The translations under genes and the position numbers were made by a program. DNA of 30,757 bases from DATLCI01 sp046714215. GTDB lineage: Bacteria > Acidobacteriota > Terriglobia > Terriglobales > Acidobacteriaceae. The notes beneath the pieces were generated by a model that was given only the letters and a program-made list of their open reading frames with translations, searched no databases and was not told the DNA's origin. Where the stretch lies: positions 1 through 30,757 of the forward strand of contig JBKKBM010000209.1 in the NCBI GenBank assembly GCA_046714215.1, read 5' to 3'. Below are positions 15,321-24,299 of the stretch, piece after piece. How positions within the stretch are numbered: position 1 is the first letter of the stretch; every line of letters begins with the position of its first letter.

Positions 15321-16781
15321 CTACCGTATCCCCACCGTCCCCCGCACCGACTCCCGCAGCTTCTGCACGTCGTAACCGACGCCTTCCTTGAAGACGACCT
15401 CCACGTTCTGCACATCCGAAATCTTGGTCGCGGGATTTCCCTGAACTACAACGATATCCGCGAGTTTGCCCGGCGCCAGCGTGCCGAATCTATCGAGTTC
15501 GCCCAGAAACTCCGCGCCGTTGTGAGTCGCGATCTTGATGGCTTCGAGCGGCGTGAAACCGGCTTCAACTAGAAGCTCGATGCCGCGCTGGTCGCCATAG
15601 CCGGCGATCACTCCGCCGATGCCCGTGGGATCAAGCCCCGCCAGCAGCTGGCCACCCGCTTTGGCGAAGGCGTATTCAAAGTCCATCTCTTTTTTCAGGA
15701 TGTCCGGTGTCCAGGCGCCACTCCCGGCGCTCGCGGCCGGCCCGCCACCGTTCTGGATGCGATTGCGCGCGGCCAGGAACGCGGACTGGGCCTGTGGCGC
15801 CATGGCTTCCATCACGTTGTTCGAGACCGGAACCTTGCGCTCGCCGATAAACATCTCGAAGACGGGCAGCGTGGAAGTGACCGCTACTTTTTTATCCACC
15901 AGGAACTTGATGGACTCCCGCGCCTTCGGACCATTGATGTCGAGTGCGGCCAGGCTCTTGCGGACGTCGGCGCCGCTGGCGCAGACATCCGGCTTCTTGC
16001 CTTCGACGAACTCAGTGTTCACGAGCCAACCGTGCTCGAGGTTGTCGATGCCCAGCTCCGCGGCTTCGCGGAAGGTGACGGAGCACAGATGTCCGGTGAT
16101 TTTGACGCCGTGCTGGTGCGCCGTATCGATGGCCGCCTTGAGTTGGGCGCGCGAGATGTTCATATACGCCTTGAACGAAGTGACGCCCTGTTTGATCCAG
16201 AATTCGGCGGTCTCCTTCGCGTCCGCTTCATCCCGGAGCTCATGCATCTGCGGCGTGAAAGAACCTTTGCCCTCCAGGTACGGCCCGGTCACGAACATCC
16301 GCGGTCCCGGGATGCGCCCGCCATCGATGAGTTTCTTCAACTCGAGGTCGGTGTAAGTCTCGACCGAGCCGGTGGTGCGAATCGTGGTGACACCGCCCGC
16401 CAGATACAGCCGGGGAAAGCTCCCCGCATGCTCGGGATACAGTGCCAGATTGCCCGGCCCGGCGTTGATCGCGGGCGAGGGGTAATACATATGGTCGTGC
16501 ATGCCGACGATGCCGGGAAAAGCAGTGCGTCCCGCGAGGTCAATCTGCTTGACGCCTTCCGGCACCTTGAAGCCGTTAGCGGCCGTGATGCTTTCGATCT
16601 TGCCGCCCCGAATCAGGATGACTTGGTCTTCCCGGGCGGGCGCGCCGGTGCCGTCGATCACGCGGACATGCATGAGGGCGATGGCGGCGTTGTCATACTT
16701 GACGAAGGGACGAGTGGGCGGCGCGGGCGCGGTTTGGGCGACAGCGGTGGCGAGCAGCAGAAGCAGGGCGAGCAGTCTCAT
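15321..16781 (-). CDS. Secreted amidohydrolase-superfamily protein
   Basis: A 486-residue metal-dependent hydrolase with a signal peptide (MRLLALLLLLATAVAQ). Amidohydrolase features: the N-terminal beta-sandwich (HVRVIDGTGAPAREDQVILI), metal ligands GMHDH (His95, His97), FKAYM near 208 with the probable carboxylated Lys, KITGHLCS and NLEHG with the two later His, and AGLDPTG with the catalytic Asp. The C-terminal GTLAPGKLADIVVVQGNP is the hallmark of imidazolonepropionase-like/prolidase-type members. Export suggests action on peptides or other amides in the periplasm; the substrate is unknown. Start at ATG 16781, no clear ribosome site. Convergent with the small gene at 15012. Confidence 0.88.
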   Translation of the reverse strand: MRLLALLLLLATAVAQTAPAPPTRPFVKYDNAAIALMHVRVIDGTGAPAREDQVILIRGGKIESITAANGFKVPEGVKQIDLAGRTAFPGIVGMHDHMYYPSPAINAGPGNLALYPEHAGSFPRLYLAGGVTTIRTTGSVETYTDLELKKLIDGGRIPGPRMFVTGPYLEGKGSFTPQMHELRDEADAKETAEFWIKQGVTSFKAYMNISRAQLKAAIDTAHQHGVKITGHLCSVTFREAAELGIDNLEHGWLVNTEFVEGKKPDVCASGADVRKSLAALDINGPKARESIKFLVDKKVAVTSTLPVFEMFIGERKVPVSNNVMEAMAPQAQSAFLAARNRIQNGGGPAASAGSGAWTPDILKKEMDFEYAFAKAGGQLLAGLDPTGIGGVIAGYGDQRGIELLVEAGFTPLEAIKIATHNGAEFLGELDRFGTLAPGKLADIVVVQGNPATKISDVQNVEVVFKEGVGYDVQKLRESVRGTVGIR

Positions 16782-16800
16782 GGCGGGAATGGTAACACCA

Positions 16801-16850
16801 GAGCAGCTACCAGCCGCCAGCTACCAGTAAGTTCAAAGGCAGAGGCAACT
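16801..16850. repeat. Intergenic 'cagctaccag' repeat, upstream copy
   Basis: gagcagctaccagccgccag plus a tail of ttcaaaggcagaggcaac. The same element, same orientation, is found at 19557-19617 and again at 19615-19655, on the other side of the permease pair. Confidence 0.75.
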
Positions 16851-16861
16851 TTTGGGTGGAG

Positions 16862-16914
16862 CAGGCCTTCAGGCCTGTATTACGAAGGCAAAAGGATGGG
16901 GGGCGTCAGCCCCT
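16862..16914. repeat. Two-hairpin intergenic element
   Basis: caggcc-ttca-ggcctg (16862-16877) and ggggc-gtca-gcccc (16900-16913) form two short GC hairpins 22 bases apart. I recall similar paired-hairpin elements as dispersed repeats of Acidobacteriota; the family assignment is from memory. No T-run follows, so it is not a classic terminator. Confidence 0.55.
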
Positions 16915-17044
16915 GAGGGTCGTCCGCCGATGAAAGAAACTTCGCCCCTCTCCCGCTCGTATATGACTCAAGGACGAACGACATCACCGGCACGCTCTTA
17001 CGATGAATCATTCTCCCCGCTGTTAGAGTCTAAAGCACCTCTAT

Positions 17045-18283
<1,239 letters not shown>

Positions 18284-18295
18284 GGAAGATGCCAG

Positions 18296-19558
18296 ATGAT
18301 CCAGCGCAGAGATTACGGCGAGAACGTGGCGATGGCGATGGACACCATCCGCAAGAACAAGCTGCGCTCCGGGTTGACCGTGCTCGGCATCGTCATCGGC
18401 GTGGCCACCGTGATCATCATCTCTTCCATCGTCAGCGGGCTGAATTCCCGGGTGCAGGAGCAGGTGCAATCAATGGGCTCGAACATCATCTGGGCCTTCC
18501 ACCTCGACATTTTTCAGTTCAGCCGCCCTTCTACCGAAATGCTGCAGCGCAAGGGCCTGACCTATGAAGATGCGATGGCGATGCGCGACCTCCCCTTCGT
18601 GGAGGCGGTGACCACCGGTACTCGCTATTTCAATCCGCAATTCGGGGTTGGCACCTATGCCGTAAAGTACGGCGAGCGGCGGGCGAAGAACACCATCCTC
18701 GAAGGCGATACCGCCTCGGTGAAAGATGTTTATGACTTTGAGATGAAAGAAGGGCGCTGGTTTTCCGAGATCGACGACCAGAACCGCTCCACCGTGATCG
18801 TGCTGGGCTTCGACACCGCCGAAGAACTCTTTGGCGAGGATACGGCGCTGGGCAAAGAGATCAACATCGAAGGCCAGCTCTTTGAAGTTGTAGGCGTGGC
18901 GGAAAAGCGCAAAGGCGGCATCGGCGGCGGCAAGAATCCGGAAGACAACATCGTCTTCTTCCCGTATTTCACCTTCAAGAAGCTGCATCCCGAGCTGAAA
19001 GACCATTGGATCAGCGTGAAAGCGACCTCGCACGACAAGCTGCCGCAGGTGATGGACTCCATGCGCGACGTGCTGCGCCGGCATCGCCGATTGAAGTACA
19101 ACGAGCCTGACAACTTCCAGGTGTTCACCACGGAAGCGCTCAGCGACCTATGGAATAAGCTGACGGGCGCAGTGTTCATCTTCATGTTCTCGGTATCGAG
19201 CGTCGGCTTACTGGTGGGCGGCGTGGGCGTGATGAACATCATGCTGGTCTCGGTCACGGAGCGGACGCGCGAGATCGGCGTGCGCAAAGCCATTGGCGCG
19301 CGCAAGAAAGACATCCTCTTCCAATTCACGCTGGAAGCGATGACGTTGACCGCGGTTGGGGGCGTCATCGGCATCGTGCTGGCGGCGATCCCGGTGTATC
19401 TCATCCGCGCGCTGGTGCCCGCGCTTCCGGCGAGCATGTCCGTGTTCTGGGTGGCTACTTCTTTCTCGATCTCCGCGCTGATCGGCCTGGTGTTCGGGAT
19501 CTATCCGGCCTGGAAGGCGGCCACGCTCGATCCCATCGAGGCGTTGCGGTACGAGTAG
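18296..19558 (+). CDS. ABC transporter permease, MacB/FtsX type (second of pair)
   Basis: A 420-residue paralogue of the preceding gene with the same layout: N-terminal helix (LRSGLTVLGIVIGVATVIIIS), periplasmic MacB_PCD domain to about 280, and a three-helix FtsX domain with NIMLVSVTERTREIGVRKAIGARKKD. The two N-termini and coupling segments are very alike, so the pair looks like a tandem duplication that now forms a heterodimer. ATG 18296 has aaggaag about 9 bases upstream. An ATPase partner must lie elsewhere. The stop codon is followed at once by a dispersed repeat. Confidence 0.88.
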   Translation: MIQRRDYGENVAMAMDTIRKNKLRSGLTVLGIVIGVATVIIISSIVSGLNSRVQEQVQSMGSNIIWAFHLDIFQFSRPSTEMLQRKGLTYEDAMAMRDLPFVEAVTTGTRYFNPQFGVGTYAVKYGERRAKNTILEGDTASVKDVYDFEMKEGRWFSEIDDQNRSTVIVLGFDTAEELFGEDTALGKEINIEGQLFEVVGVAEKRKGGIGGGKNPEDNIVFFPYFTFKKLHPELKDHWISVKATSHDKLPQVMDSMRDVLRRHRRLKYNEPDNFQVFTTEALSDLWNKLTGAVFIFMFSVSSVGLLVGGVGVMNIMLVSVTERTREIGVRKAIGARKKDILFQFTLEAMTLTAVGGVIGIVLAAIPVYLIRALVPALPASMSVFWVATSFSISALIGLVFGIYPAWKAATLDPIEALRYE

Positions 19559-19655
19559 AGCAGCTACCAGCTGCCAGCCGCCAGCTGCCAATAGATTCAA
19601 ATGCAAAAGCAGAAACAGCTACCAGCCGCCAGCTGTCAATGAGATCAAGAGCAAA
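19557..19655. repeat. Two 'cagctaccag' repeat copies after permease pair
   Basis: A first copy begins at gagcagctaccag (19557, overlapping the permease stop codon) and a second at cagctaccagccgcc (19616). Both carry the A-rich tail seen in the copy at 16801-16850. A degenerate inverted version (actggaagctgg..ctggcagctg) lies near 19759-19785. Confidence 0.72.
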
Positions 19656-19680
19656 GATTAAAGCGAGACCAACAACTACC

Positions 19681-19704
19681 CCGAAGGACACGAAAGGGAC
19701 GAAG
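19681..19704. repeat. 'gaaggacacgaa' short repeat
   Basis: ccgaaggacacgaaagggac followed by gaag is a degenerate internal repeat. Its reverse complement (cttcgt.cctttcgtgtccttc) resembles a widespread dispersed repeat I recall from intergenic regions of many bacteria. Assignment from memory. Confidence 0.5.
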
Positions 19705-19819
19705 TAAGTTTCGACCGCCACCGGAGGCTTTTGGGTCCAAGAGGGAGCTAGCTCTCGGGAACTGGAAGCTGGAGACTGGCAGCTGAAGTTCGCAGCTCTT
19801 GTAAGATGCTGAGCAACGC

Positions 19820-20995
19820 ATGGATCTCACTCTCTCCTGGATCTCAGTCGGATGCGGCGTGCTGGCAATGGGCGCGCTGGCTTTTCATGCGCTGTGTCTG
19901 CTGGGAGCGAGGGATTTTCGTGGGCAGAAAACACCTGATGCAACTGCACTGCCGCCCGTTTCCATCCTCAAGCCGCTCAAGGGCGCTGACCCGGAGATGT
20001 ACGAGAGCTTTCGCAGCCACTGTCTCCAGGACTTTCCTCAATATGAGATCGTGTTTGGCGTGAACGACGCCAGCGATGAGGCATTGGCCTACGTCGAGCG
20101 GCTGCGAGCCGAGTTCCCGCACGTTCCTCTTCGCGTGATCGTTTGCGCCGATGTCATTGGCGCAAATCGCAAGGTCAGCAACCTGGCGCAGATGCTGCGC
20201 GAGGCAAAATACGAACACGTCGTCATCAATGACAGTGACATCCGCGTGCCCGCAGATTACCTGCGCCGCGTGATGGCTTGGTTTGCGAACGCTTCCCCGA
20301 ACCCGAGTGCTTCTCCAGCAAAAACCGGCATGGTCACGTGCATGTATCGCGCCGTTGCGGGGAAGACCTTGTGGTCGAAAGTAGAGTCGCTGGGCGTGAC
20401 CATGGACTTCATGCCGCCCGTGCTGGCGGCGCGCTACCTCGAAGGCCGCGTGTACTTCGGACTGGGCTCGACCATGGCGGTGTCGAAGGAGGCGGTGCGA
20501 GCGATGGGCGGCCTCGAGAGCATCGCCGACTACCTAGCCGACGACTACGAACTAGGCACCCGCATTGCCGATGCCGGCTATAACGTGGTGCTGGCTGATG
20601 TGGTGGTCGAGACGTTCGTCGCGGACTATGACTGGGCGCGCTTCATTGATCATCAACTCCGCTGGGGACGCACCGTGCGCAGCTCGCGTCCCGGAGGATA
20701 CTTCGGCATCGTCATCACCTTCGGCATCTTCTGGTCGCTACTAGCGATGGCGTTCAGCGGATGCGCGGGCTGGAGTTTGGCGCTGTTGCTGGCGAATGTG
20801 GTCGCACGGTTGGTGGTGTTGCAGGTGATCGGCGTGGGCATCATCGGGCACAAAGAGGCTTGGAGCATGAGCTGGCTCTTGCCGTTGCGCGATCTGCTCT
20901 CTCCATTTATATGGCTGTTCAGCCTGGGCGGCGAGCGCGTGGTGTGGCGCGGCGAGGTGTTTCGGCTGCGTCGCGGAAAGTTGGAGAGAGTCTAG
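19820..20995 (+). CDS. hpnI: Hopanoid/ceramide-type glycosyltransferase, HpnI-like (GT21)
   Basis: A 391-residue membrane glycosyltransferase of the ceramide glucosyltransferase/HpnI family. HpnI adds N-acetylglucosamine to bacteriohopanetetrol. An N-terminal helix (about 5-29) anchors it. The GT-A domain has VSILKPLKGADPEMY (47-61), the metal site INDSDIRVP (Asp138, Asp140), the acceptor-side ADDYELG (Asp241, Asp242) and the QxxRW motif HQLRWGR (279-282). C-terminal hydrophobic helices occupy about 295-375. No shc, hpnH, hpnG or hpnK is in the window, so ceramide-like lipid glycosylation remains possible. ATG 19820, weak ribosome site. Confidence 0.85.
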   Translation: MDLTLSWISVGCGVLAMGALAFHALCLLGARDFRGQKTPDATALPPVSILKPLKGADPEMYESFRSHCLQDFPQYEIVFGVNDASDEALAYVERLRAEFPHVPLRVIVCADVIGANRKVSNLAQMLREAKYEHVVINDSDIRVPADYLRRVMAWFANASPNPSASPAKTGMVTCMYRAVAGKTLWSKVESLGVTMDFMPPVLAARYLEGRVYFGLGSTMAVSKEAVRAMGGLESIADYLADDYELGTRIADAGYNVVLADVVVETFVADYDWARFIDHQLRWGRTVRSSRPGGYFGIVITFGIFWSLLAMAFSGCAGWSLALLLANVVARLVVLQVIGVGIIGHKEAWSMSWLLPLRDLLSPFIWLFSLGGERVVWRGEVFRLRRGKLERV

Positions 20996-21000
20996 CGCCG

Positions 21001-21177
21001 CTACTGCCGCGTTGGCTCACGCGGGTTGGGATCCTCCACCGGAGCGTTGGGCGTGGTGTGAGGATCATCCTCTGGCTCTTTCACCGGGATACGCGGCGCC
21101 TCACCAGGCGGATCGGGGTCGGGCGTACGTAGGTGAAGGCCGGGCGTGCGTAAATGAAGATGCTGTACGTGGTTCAT
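21001..21177 (-). CDS. 58-residue acidic Pro-rich protein coupled to SDR gene
   Basis: A small gene running ATG 21177 to TAG 21001. Its ATG overlaps the SDR stop codon as ATGA, so it is probably translated by coupling. The product is 58 residues: two near-repeats (LHLRTPG, LHLRTPD) at the N-terminus, then a strongly Pro/Asp/Glu-rich tail (PGEAPRIPVKEPEDDP, APVEDPNPREPTRQ) that should be disordered. No cysteine, signal peptide or membrane segment. I recall short proteins with PVKEP..DPNP runs beside stress genes, but I cannot name a family. The codon frame stays open in this one phase and fills the gap between hpnI and the SDR gene exactly. Confidence 0.68.
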   Translation of the reverse strand: MNHVQHLHLRTPGLHLRTPDPDPPGEAPRIPVKEPEDDPHTTPNAPVEDPNPREPTRQ

Positions 21178-22145
21178 CCGGCCACCGTCTGTCCGCCCAA
21201 CAGCGTGAGCACTTCGCCGGTGATGTAGCTGGAGTCGGCTTCCGAGGCGAAGAAGACGAAGGCAGGCGCAATCTCTTCGGGCTGCGCGGGACGCTTCATC
21301 GGCTGCTCGGCACCATGTTGGGCGACGTCTTTCGCCGGCTTGTCAGCGACATTGAGCGGTGTCCACACCGGGCCAGGCGAGACGCAGTTCACGCGAATGC
21401 CTTTCTTCACCAGGTTTAGCGCGAGCGATTTTGTGAACGCATGGATGGCTCCTTTCGTGGCCGAGTAATCCAGCAACTCTTCACTGCCTTCAAGTCCGGT
21501 GATGGAGCCGCAGTTGACGATGGCCGAACCCTCCTGGAGATGCGGCAGCGCCGCCTTCGCCATGTAGAAGTATCCGTAGATATTGGTGCGAAAAGTCTTG
21601 TCCCACTGCTCGTCAGAAACCTTTTCGAGCGAGGGCTGGTGCTGCTGGTAAGCGGCGTTGTTGACCAGGATGTCGAGGTGGCCGAACTCATCCAGCGTCA
21701 TCTCCACCGCTTCTCTGCAAAAGTCTGGATCGCTGACGTCGCCAACGATGAGTAGGGCACGACGGCCTTCCCGCTCCACTGCTTGTCGGGTCTCGTCGGC
21801 ATCGCCCTGCTCTTCTTCCAAGTGCACAATGGCGACGTCGGCACCTTCGCGCGCGTAGAGTACCGCGACGGCGCGTCCGATGCCGGAATCGCCGCCGGTG
21901 ATGAGCGCGACTTTATCCTGCAATTTTCCGGCTCCTTTATAGAGCGGAGCCTCGAAGCGCGGCCGCGGATGCATTTTGGCCTCGATGCCGGGCTTCTTCT
22001 GGTGTTGTGCAGGCAGCGGCGACTTTGGCTCCGGTTGCTTGGATCGTGTGGTGAATTCGAGGGCGCGCTTCTCCGGATAGGATGCCTCGGCCAGAGGGCG
22101 CGCAGGGCGGGCAGTCTTCCTCTGCTTCTGCACAGCGCGTTTCAT
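21174..22145 (-). CDS. SDR family oxidoreductase (YghA/YdaD-like)
   Basis: A 323-residue NAD(P)-dependent short-chain dehydrogenase. The cofactor loop TGGDSGIG is at about residues 83-90, NNAA at about 165-168, catalytic Ser in CGSITG, Tyr and Lys in YSATKGA, and SPGPVWTPL follows. This matches the YghA/YdaD/general-stress group, whose physiological substrates are poorly defined. An N-terminal extension of about 70 residues, Lys/Arg/Pro/Gln-rich, precedes the core. The last part, HPRPRFEAPLYKGAGKLQDKVALITGG, is the conserved entry of this subgroup. The stop codon overlaps the start of the 58-residue gene. Divergent from the aldehyde dehydrogenase gene. Confidence 0.9.
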   Translation of the reverse strand: MKRAVQKQRKTARPARPLAEASYPEKRALEFTTRSKQPEPKSPLPAQHQKKPGIEAKMHPRPRFEAPLYKGAGKLQDKVALITGGDSGIGRAVAVLYAREGADVAIVHLEEEQGDADETRQAVEREGRRALLIVGDVSDPDFCREAVEMTLDEFGHLDILVNNAAYQQHQPSLEKVSDEQWDKTFRTNIYGYFYMAKAALPHLQEGSAIVNCGSITGLEGSEELLDYSATKGAIHAFTKSLALNLVKKGIRVNCVSPGPVWTPLNVADKPAKDVAQHGAEQPMKRPAQPEEIAPAFVFFASEADSSYITGEVLTLLGGQTVAG

Positions 22146-22224
22146 GGGCGGTAGGATGCCGGGGCGATTTTTGCGGTTTGCCCCTAGTTGCCGTGGCTTA
22201 CGAATGGAGTAAAACTATTTATGC

Positions 22225-22229
22225 GGAGG
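22225..22229 (+). promoter_or_regulatory. Ribosome-binding site pointing to a TTG start
   Basis: GGAGG, 5 bases before TTG 22235. No ATG in frame is closer to the aldehyde dehydrogenase core, so this site decides the start. Confidence 0.65.
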
Positions 22230-22234
22230 CTCTT

Positions 22235-23677
22235 TTGGAGACCCAGGCATTTCTACTGAACGGCAAATGGATTGCTAGCGACGAGAAGGTCCCGATCTTG
22301 TCGCCCTTCGACGGGAAAGAAGTGGGCAGCGTCTACCGGGCGACCCGCGCCCAGGTGGAAGAGGCCATTTCCGGCTCAGTGAGCGGCGCGGAGCCGATGA
22401 AGCGGCTGTCTGCGGGCGAGCGGCAGCGCATCCTGCGAGTGACGGCGGAGGGTGTCCGTAACGGGCGTGAGATGTTTGCCCGGCTGATCGCGCAGGAGGC
22501 AGGTAAGCCGATCAAGGCGGCGCGCGTCGAGGTCGACCGCGCAGTGCATACGTTCTCGCTGGCGGCGGAAGAGGCGATGCGGCTGGAGGATGAGGTCTTG
22601 GCGCTGGATATTCCGTCCAACGTGCCGGGAGGTGATCGGCGGCAAGGCGTCGTGCGGCGCTTTCCCGCAGGGCCGGTGGCGGCCATCACTCCATTCAATT
22701 TCCCCCTGAATCTGGTGGCGCACAAACTGGCTCCGGCCATCGCGTGCGGATGTCCGGTGGTGTTGAAGCCCGCGCCACAAACGCCGTTGACGTCGCTGGC
22801 GTTGGCGCGCCTGTTACAGGAGGCAGGCCTGCCACCCGGCGGATTGCAGGTGTTGCCGCTGCGCAATGAAGATGCGGCGCCGTTGGTGGAGGACGATCGG
22901 CTGAAGGTGTTGAGCTTTACCGGCAGCGCCACTGTGGGATGGCAGCTCAAGGCGAAAGCCGGGAAGAAGCGAGTGCTGCTGGAACTGGGCGGGAATGCGG
23001 CGATGATCGTGCATGGCGACGCCGATGTTGCCCTTGCAACAACGCGAGCCGCAGCGGGCGGCTTCGTCTACGCGGGTCAGAGTTGCATCTCGGTGCAGCG
23101 GATATTCGTCCAGCGGAACGTCTTTCCACAATTCCTGGAGCAACTCGTAGAAAAAGTGCGAGCGCTGCGGTCGGGTGATCCGCTGGGTGAGGAAACCGAC
23201 GTGGGGCCGTTGATCCGCGAGTCAGATGCGGTCAGGGTTGAGCAATGGGTGCGGGAGGCGGTGGCAGAAGGCGCGAAAGTAATCTGTGGCGGCACACGGA
23301 GGGGCTCGATGGTGGAACCCACCGTGCTTACCGAAACGAAGCCGGGGCAGAAGGTAAATCGTGAAGAGATCTTTGGACCGGTGGTGACGGTGGAGGCCTA
23401 CGATCGCTTTGATTCCGCGCTGGAAATGGTGAACGACTCACGCTATGGATTGCAGGCGGGTGTTTTCACCGTCGATGAGGGGCGCATCCAGCAGGCATTT
23501 GATCGGCTGGAGGTGGGCGGAGTGATCGTGAATGATGCGCCCACTTTCCGCGCTGACAGCATGCCCTATGGCGGCGTGAAAGACTCCGGACTGGGCCGCG
23601 AAGGCGTGCGCTACGCGATGGAGGAGATGACGGAACGGAAGATATTGGTGATGTGGTCCCATATCTTCCGCCCCTAG
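22235..23677 (+). CDS. NAD(P)-dependent aldehyde dehydrogenase
   Basis: From TTG 22235 the protein has 480 residues, the normal family length. It starts LETQAFLLNGKWIASDEKVPI, the usual ALDH entry. Cofactor-binding and catalytic features: PFNFPLNLVAHKLAPAIACG, SFTGSATVGWQLK, catalytic Glu in LELGGNA, catalytic Cys284 in AGQSCIS, and EEIFGPVV. It resembles the glyceraldehyde/lactaldehyde/phosphonoacetaldehyde dehydrogenase branch, but the aldehyde is not defined by the motifs. An ATG at 22082 is in frame but would overlap the divergent SDR gene and add 51 residues without family character. Divergent neighbour: SDR oxidoreductase. Confidence 0.9.
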   Translation: METQAFLLNGKWIASDEKVPILSPFDGKEVGSVYRATRAQVEEAISGSVSGAEPMKRLSAGERQRILRVTAEGVRNGREMFARLIAQEAGKPIKAARVEVDRAVHTFSLAAEEAMRLEDEVLALDIPSNVPGGDRRQGVVRRFPAGPVAAITPFNFPLNLVAHKLAPAIACGCPVVLKPAPQTPLTSLALARLLQEAGLPPGGLQVLPLRNEDAAPLVEDDRLKVLSFTGSATVGWQLKAKAGKKRVLLELGGNAAMIVHGDADVALATTRAAAGGFVYAGQSCISVQRIFVQRNVFPQFLEQLVEKVRALRSGDPLGEETDVGPLIRESDAVRVEQWVREAVAEGAKVICGGTRRGSMVEPTVLTETKPGQKVNREEIFGPVVTVEAYDRFDSALEMVNDSRYGLQAGVFTVDEGRIQQAFDRLEVGGVIVNDAPTFRADSMPYGGVKDSGLGREGVRYAMEEMTERKILVMWSHIFRP

Positions 23678-23687
23678 GTCCGCTCCT

Positions 23688-24077
23688 TTACGGCGTGAGC
23701 GTGAAGGTGAGCGCGTTGGAGTCCTGACTCTGGCCGTACTGACAGGAAAAACTATCCTGGGGATTGAAGACATCGACCGGCACCGGGCCGACCTTGCGCA
23801 GCAGGTCTGAGGGTACGACCGCCCGCAGTTGCTGCGGACTGATATAGGTGGTCATGGTGGCGTGACCGTCGAAGAATACGACCGAAGCGGGGACAAAGTT
23901 CACGCCACGCACGGTAAGCAAGAGCGAAGGGGAGTAGGTCTTGATCGATTGCGGCTCCATCGCATCCAGACGCGGTACCGGGGGCACACACCGGTTTTCA
24001 GTCTGGGGCTGGCCTCCACAACTCACCTCGATCACGGCGACCAGCAACACGATCATGGCCATCAGGGCGATCTTCAT
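23688..24077 (-). CDS. Small IPT/TIG-like lipoprotein
   Basis: A 129-residue exported protein. The signal peptide MKIALMAMIVLLVAVIEVSCGG has a lipobox-like VSC, suggesting lipid attachment. The remainder is one IPT/TIG-type immunoglobulin-like unit: LDAMEPQSIKTYSPSLLLTVRG, NFVPASVVFFDG, LRAVVPSDLL and VPVDVFNPQDSFSC. Such single units bind nothing known and are usually carried on surface proteins. ATG 24077 has AGGAG 5 bases upstream, which excludes the longer frame to 24188. Convergent with the aldehyde dehydrogenase, 10 bases apart. Confidence 0.78.
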   Translation of the reverse strand: MKIALMAMIVLLVAVIEVSCGGQPQTENRCVPPVPRLDAMEPQSIKTYSPSLLLTVRGVNFVPASVVFFDGHATMTTYISPQQLRAVVPSDLLRKVGPVPVDVFNPQDSFSCQYGQSQDSNALTFTLTP

Positions 24078-24249
24078 TTTTTCTCCTGTCTTTTCTCCCG
24101 CGAGCGGAAGCTTCCGGCGCCGGTCCGGCAGGGCACCGTATCGCGGTGAGCTTAGGGTGGGCGGCGGGGCTACGCCATGCACGCGCATCTAACTGCCGGG
24201 CAAAAGGAGTTCTCCGGCCAACCTCATGGAAAGAAAGGGAAAGAAATAA

Positions 24250-24264
24250 AAAGCCTCCGGCTTT
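24250..24264. other. Short hairpin in the regulator's leader
   Basis: aaagcc-tcc-ggcttt, a six-base stem. Read on the minus strand it is followed by tttatttctt, terminator-like in that direction only. It may stop antisense transcription leaving the regulator gene. Confidence 0.35.
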
Positions 24265-24299
24265 CGTGTTAGTATCCGGGCGAACGAGAGGTCCAGCCC

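Noticed and set aside
19455..19721. Minus-strand 88-residue ORF after the permease pair
   Set aside because: Its FVPFVSF-like start is read from a dispersed repeat, and the rest is antisense to permease or repeat sequence.
22082..22234. ATG at 22082 as aldehyde dehydrogenase start
   Set aside because: It would overlap the divergent SDR gene and adds 51 residues unlike the family; TTG 22235 has a GGAGG site.
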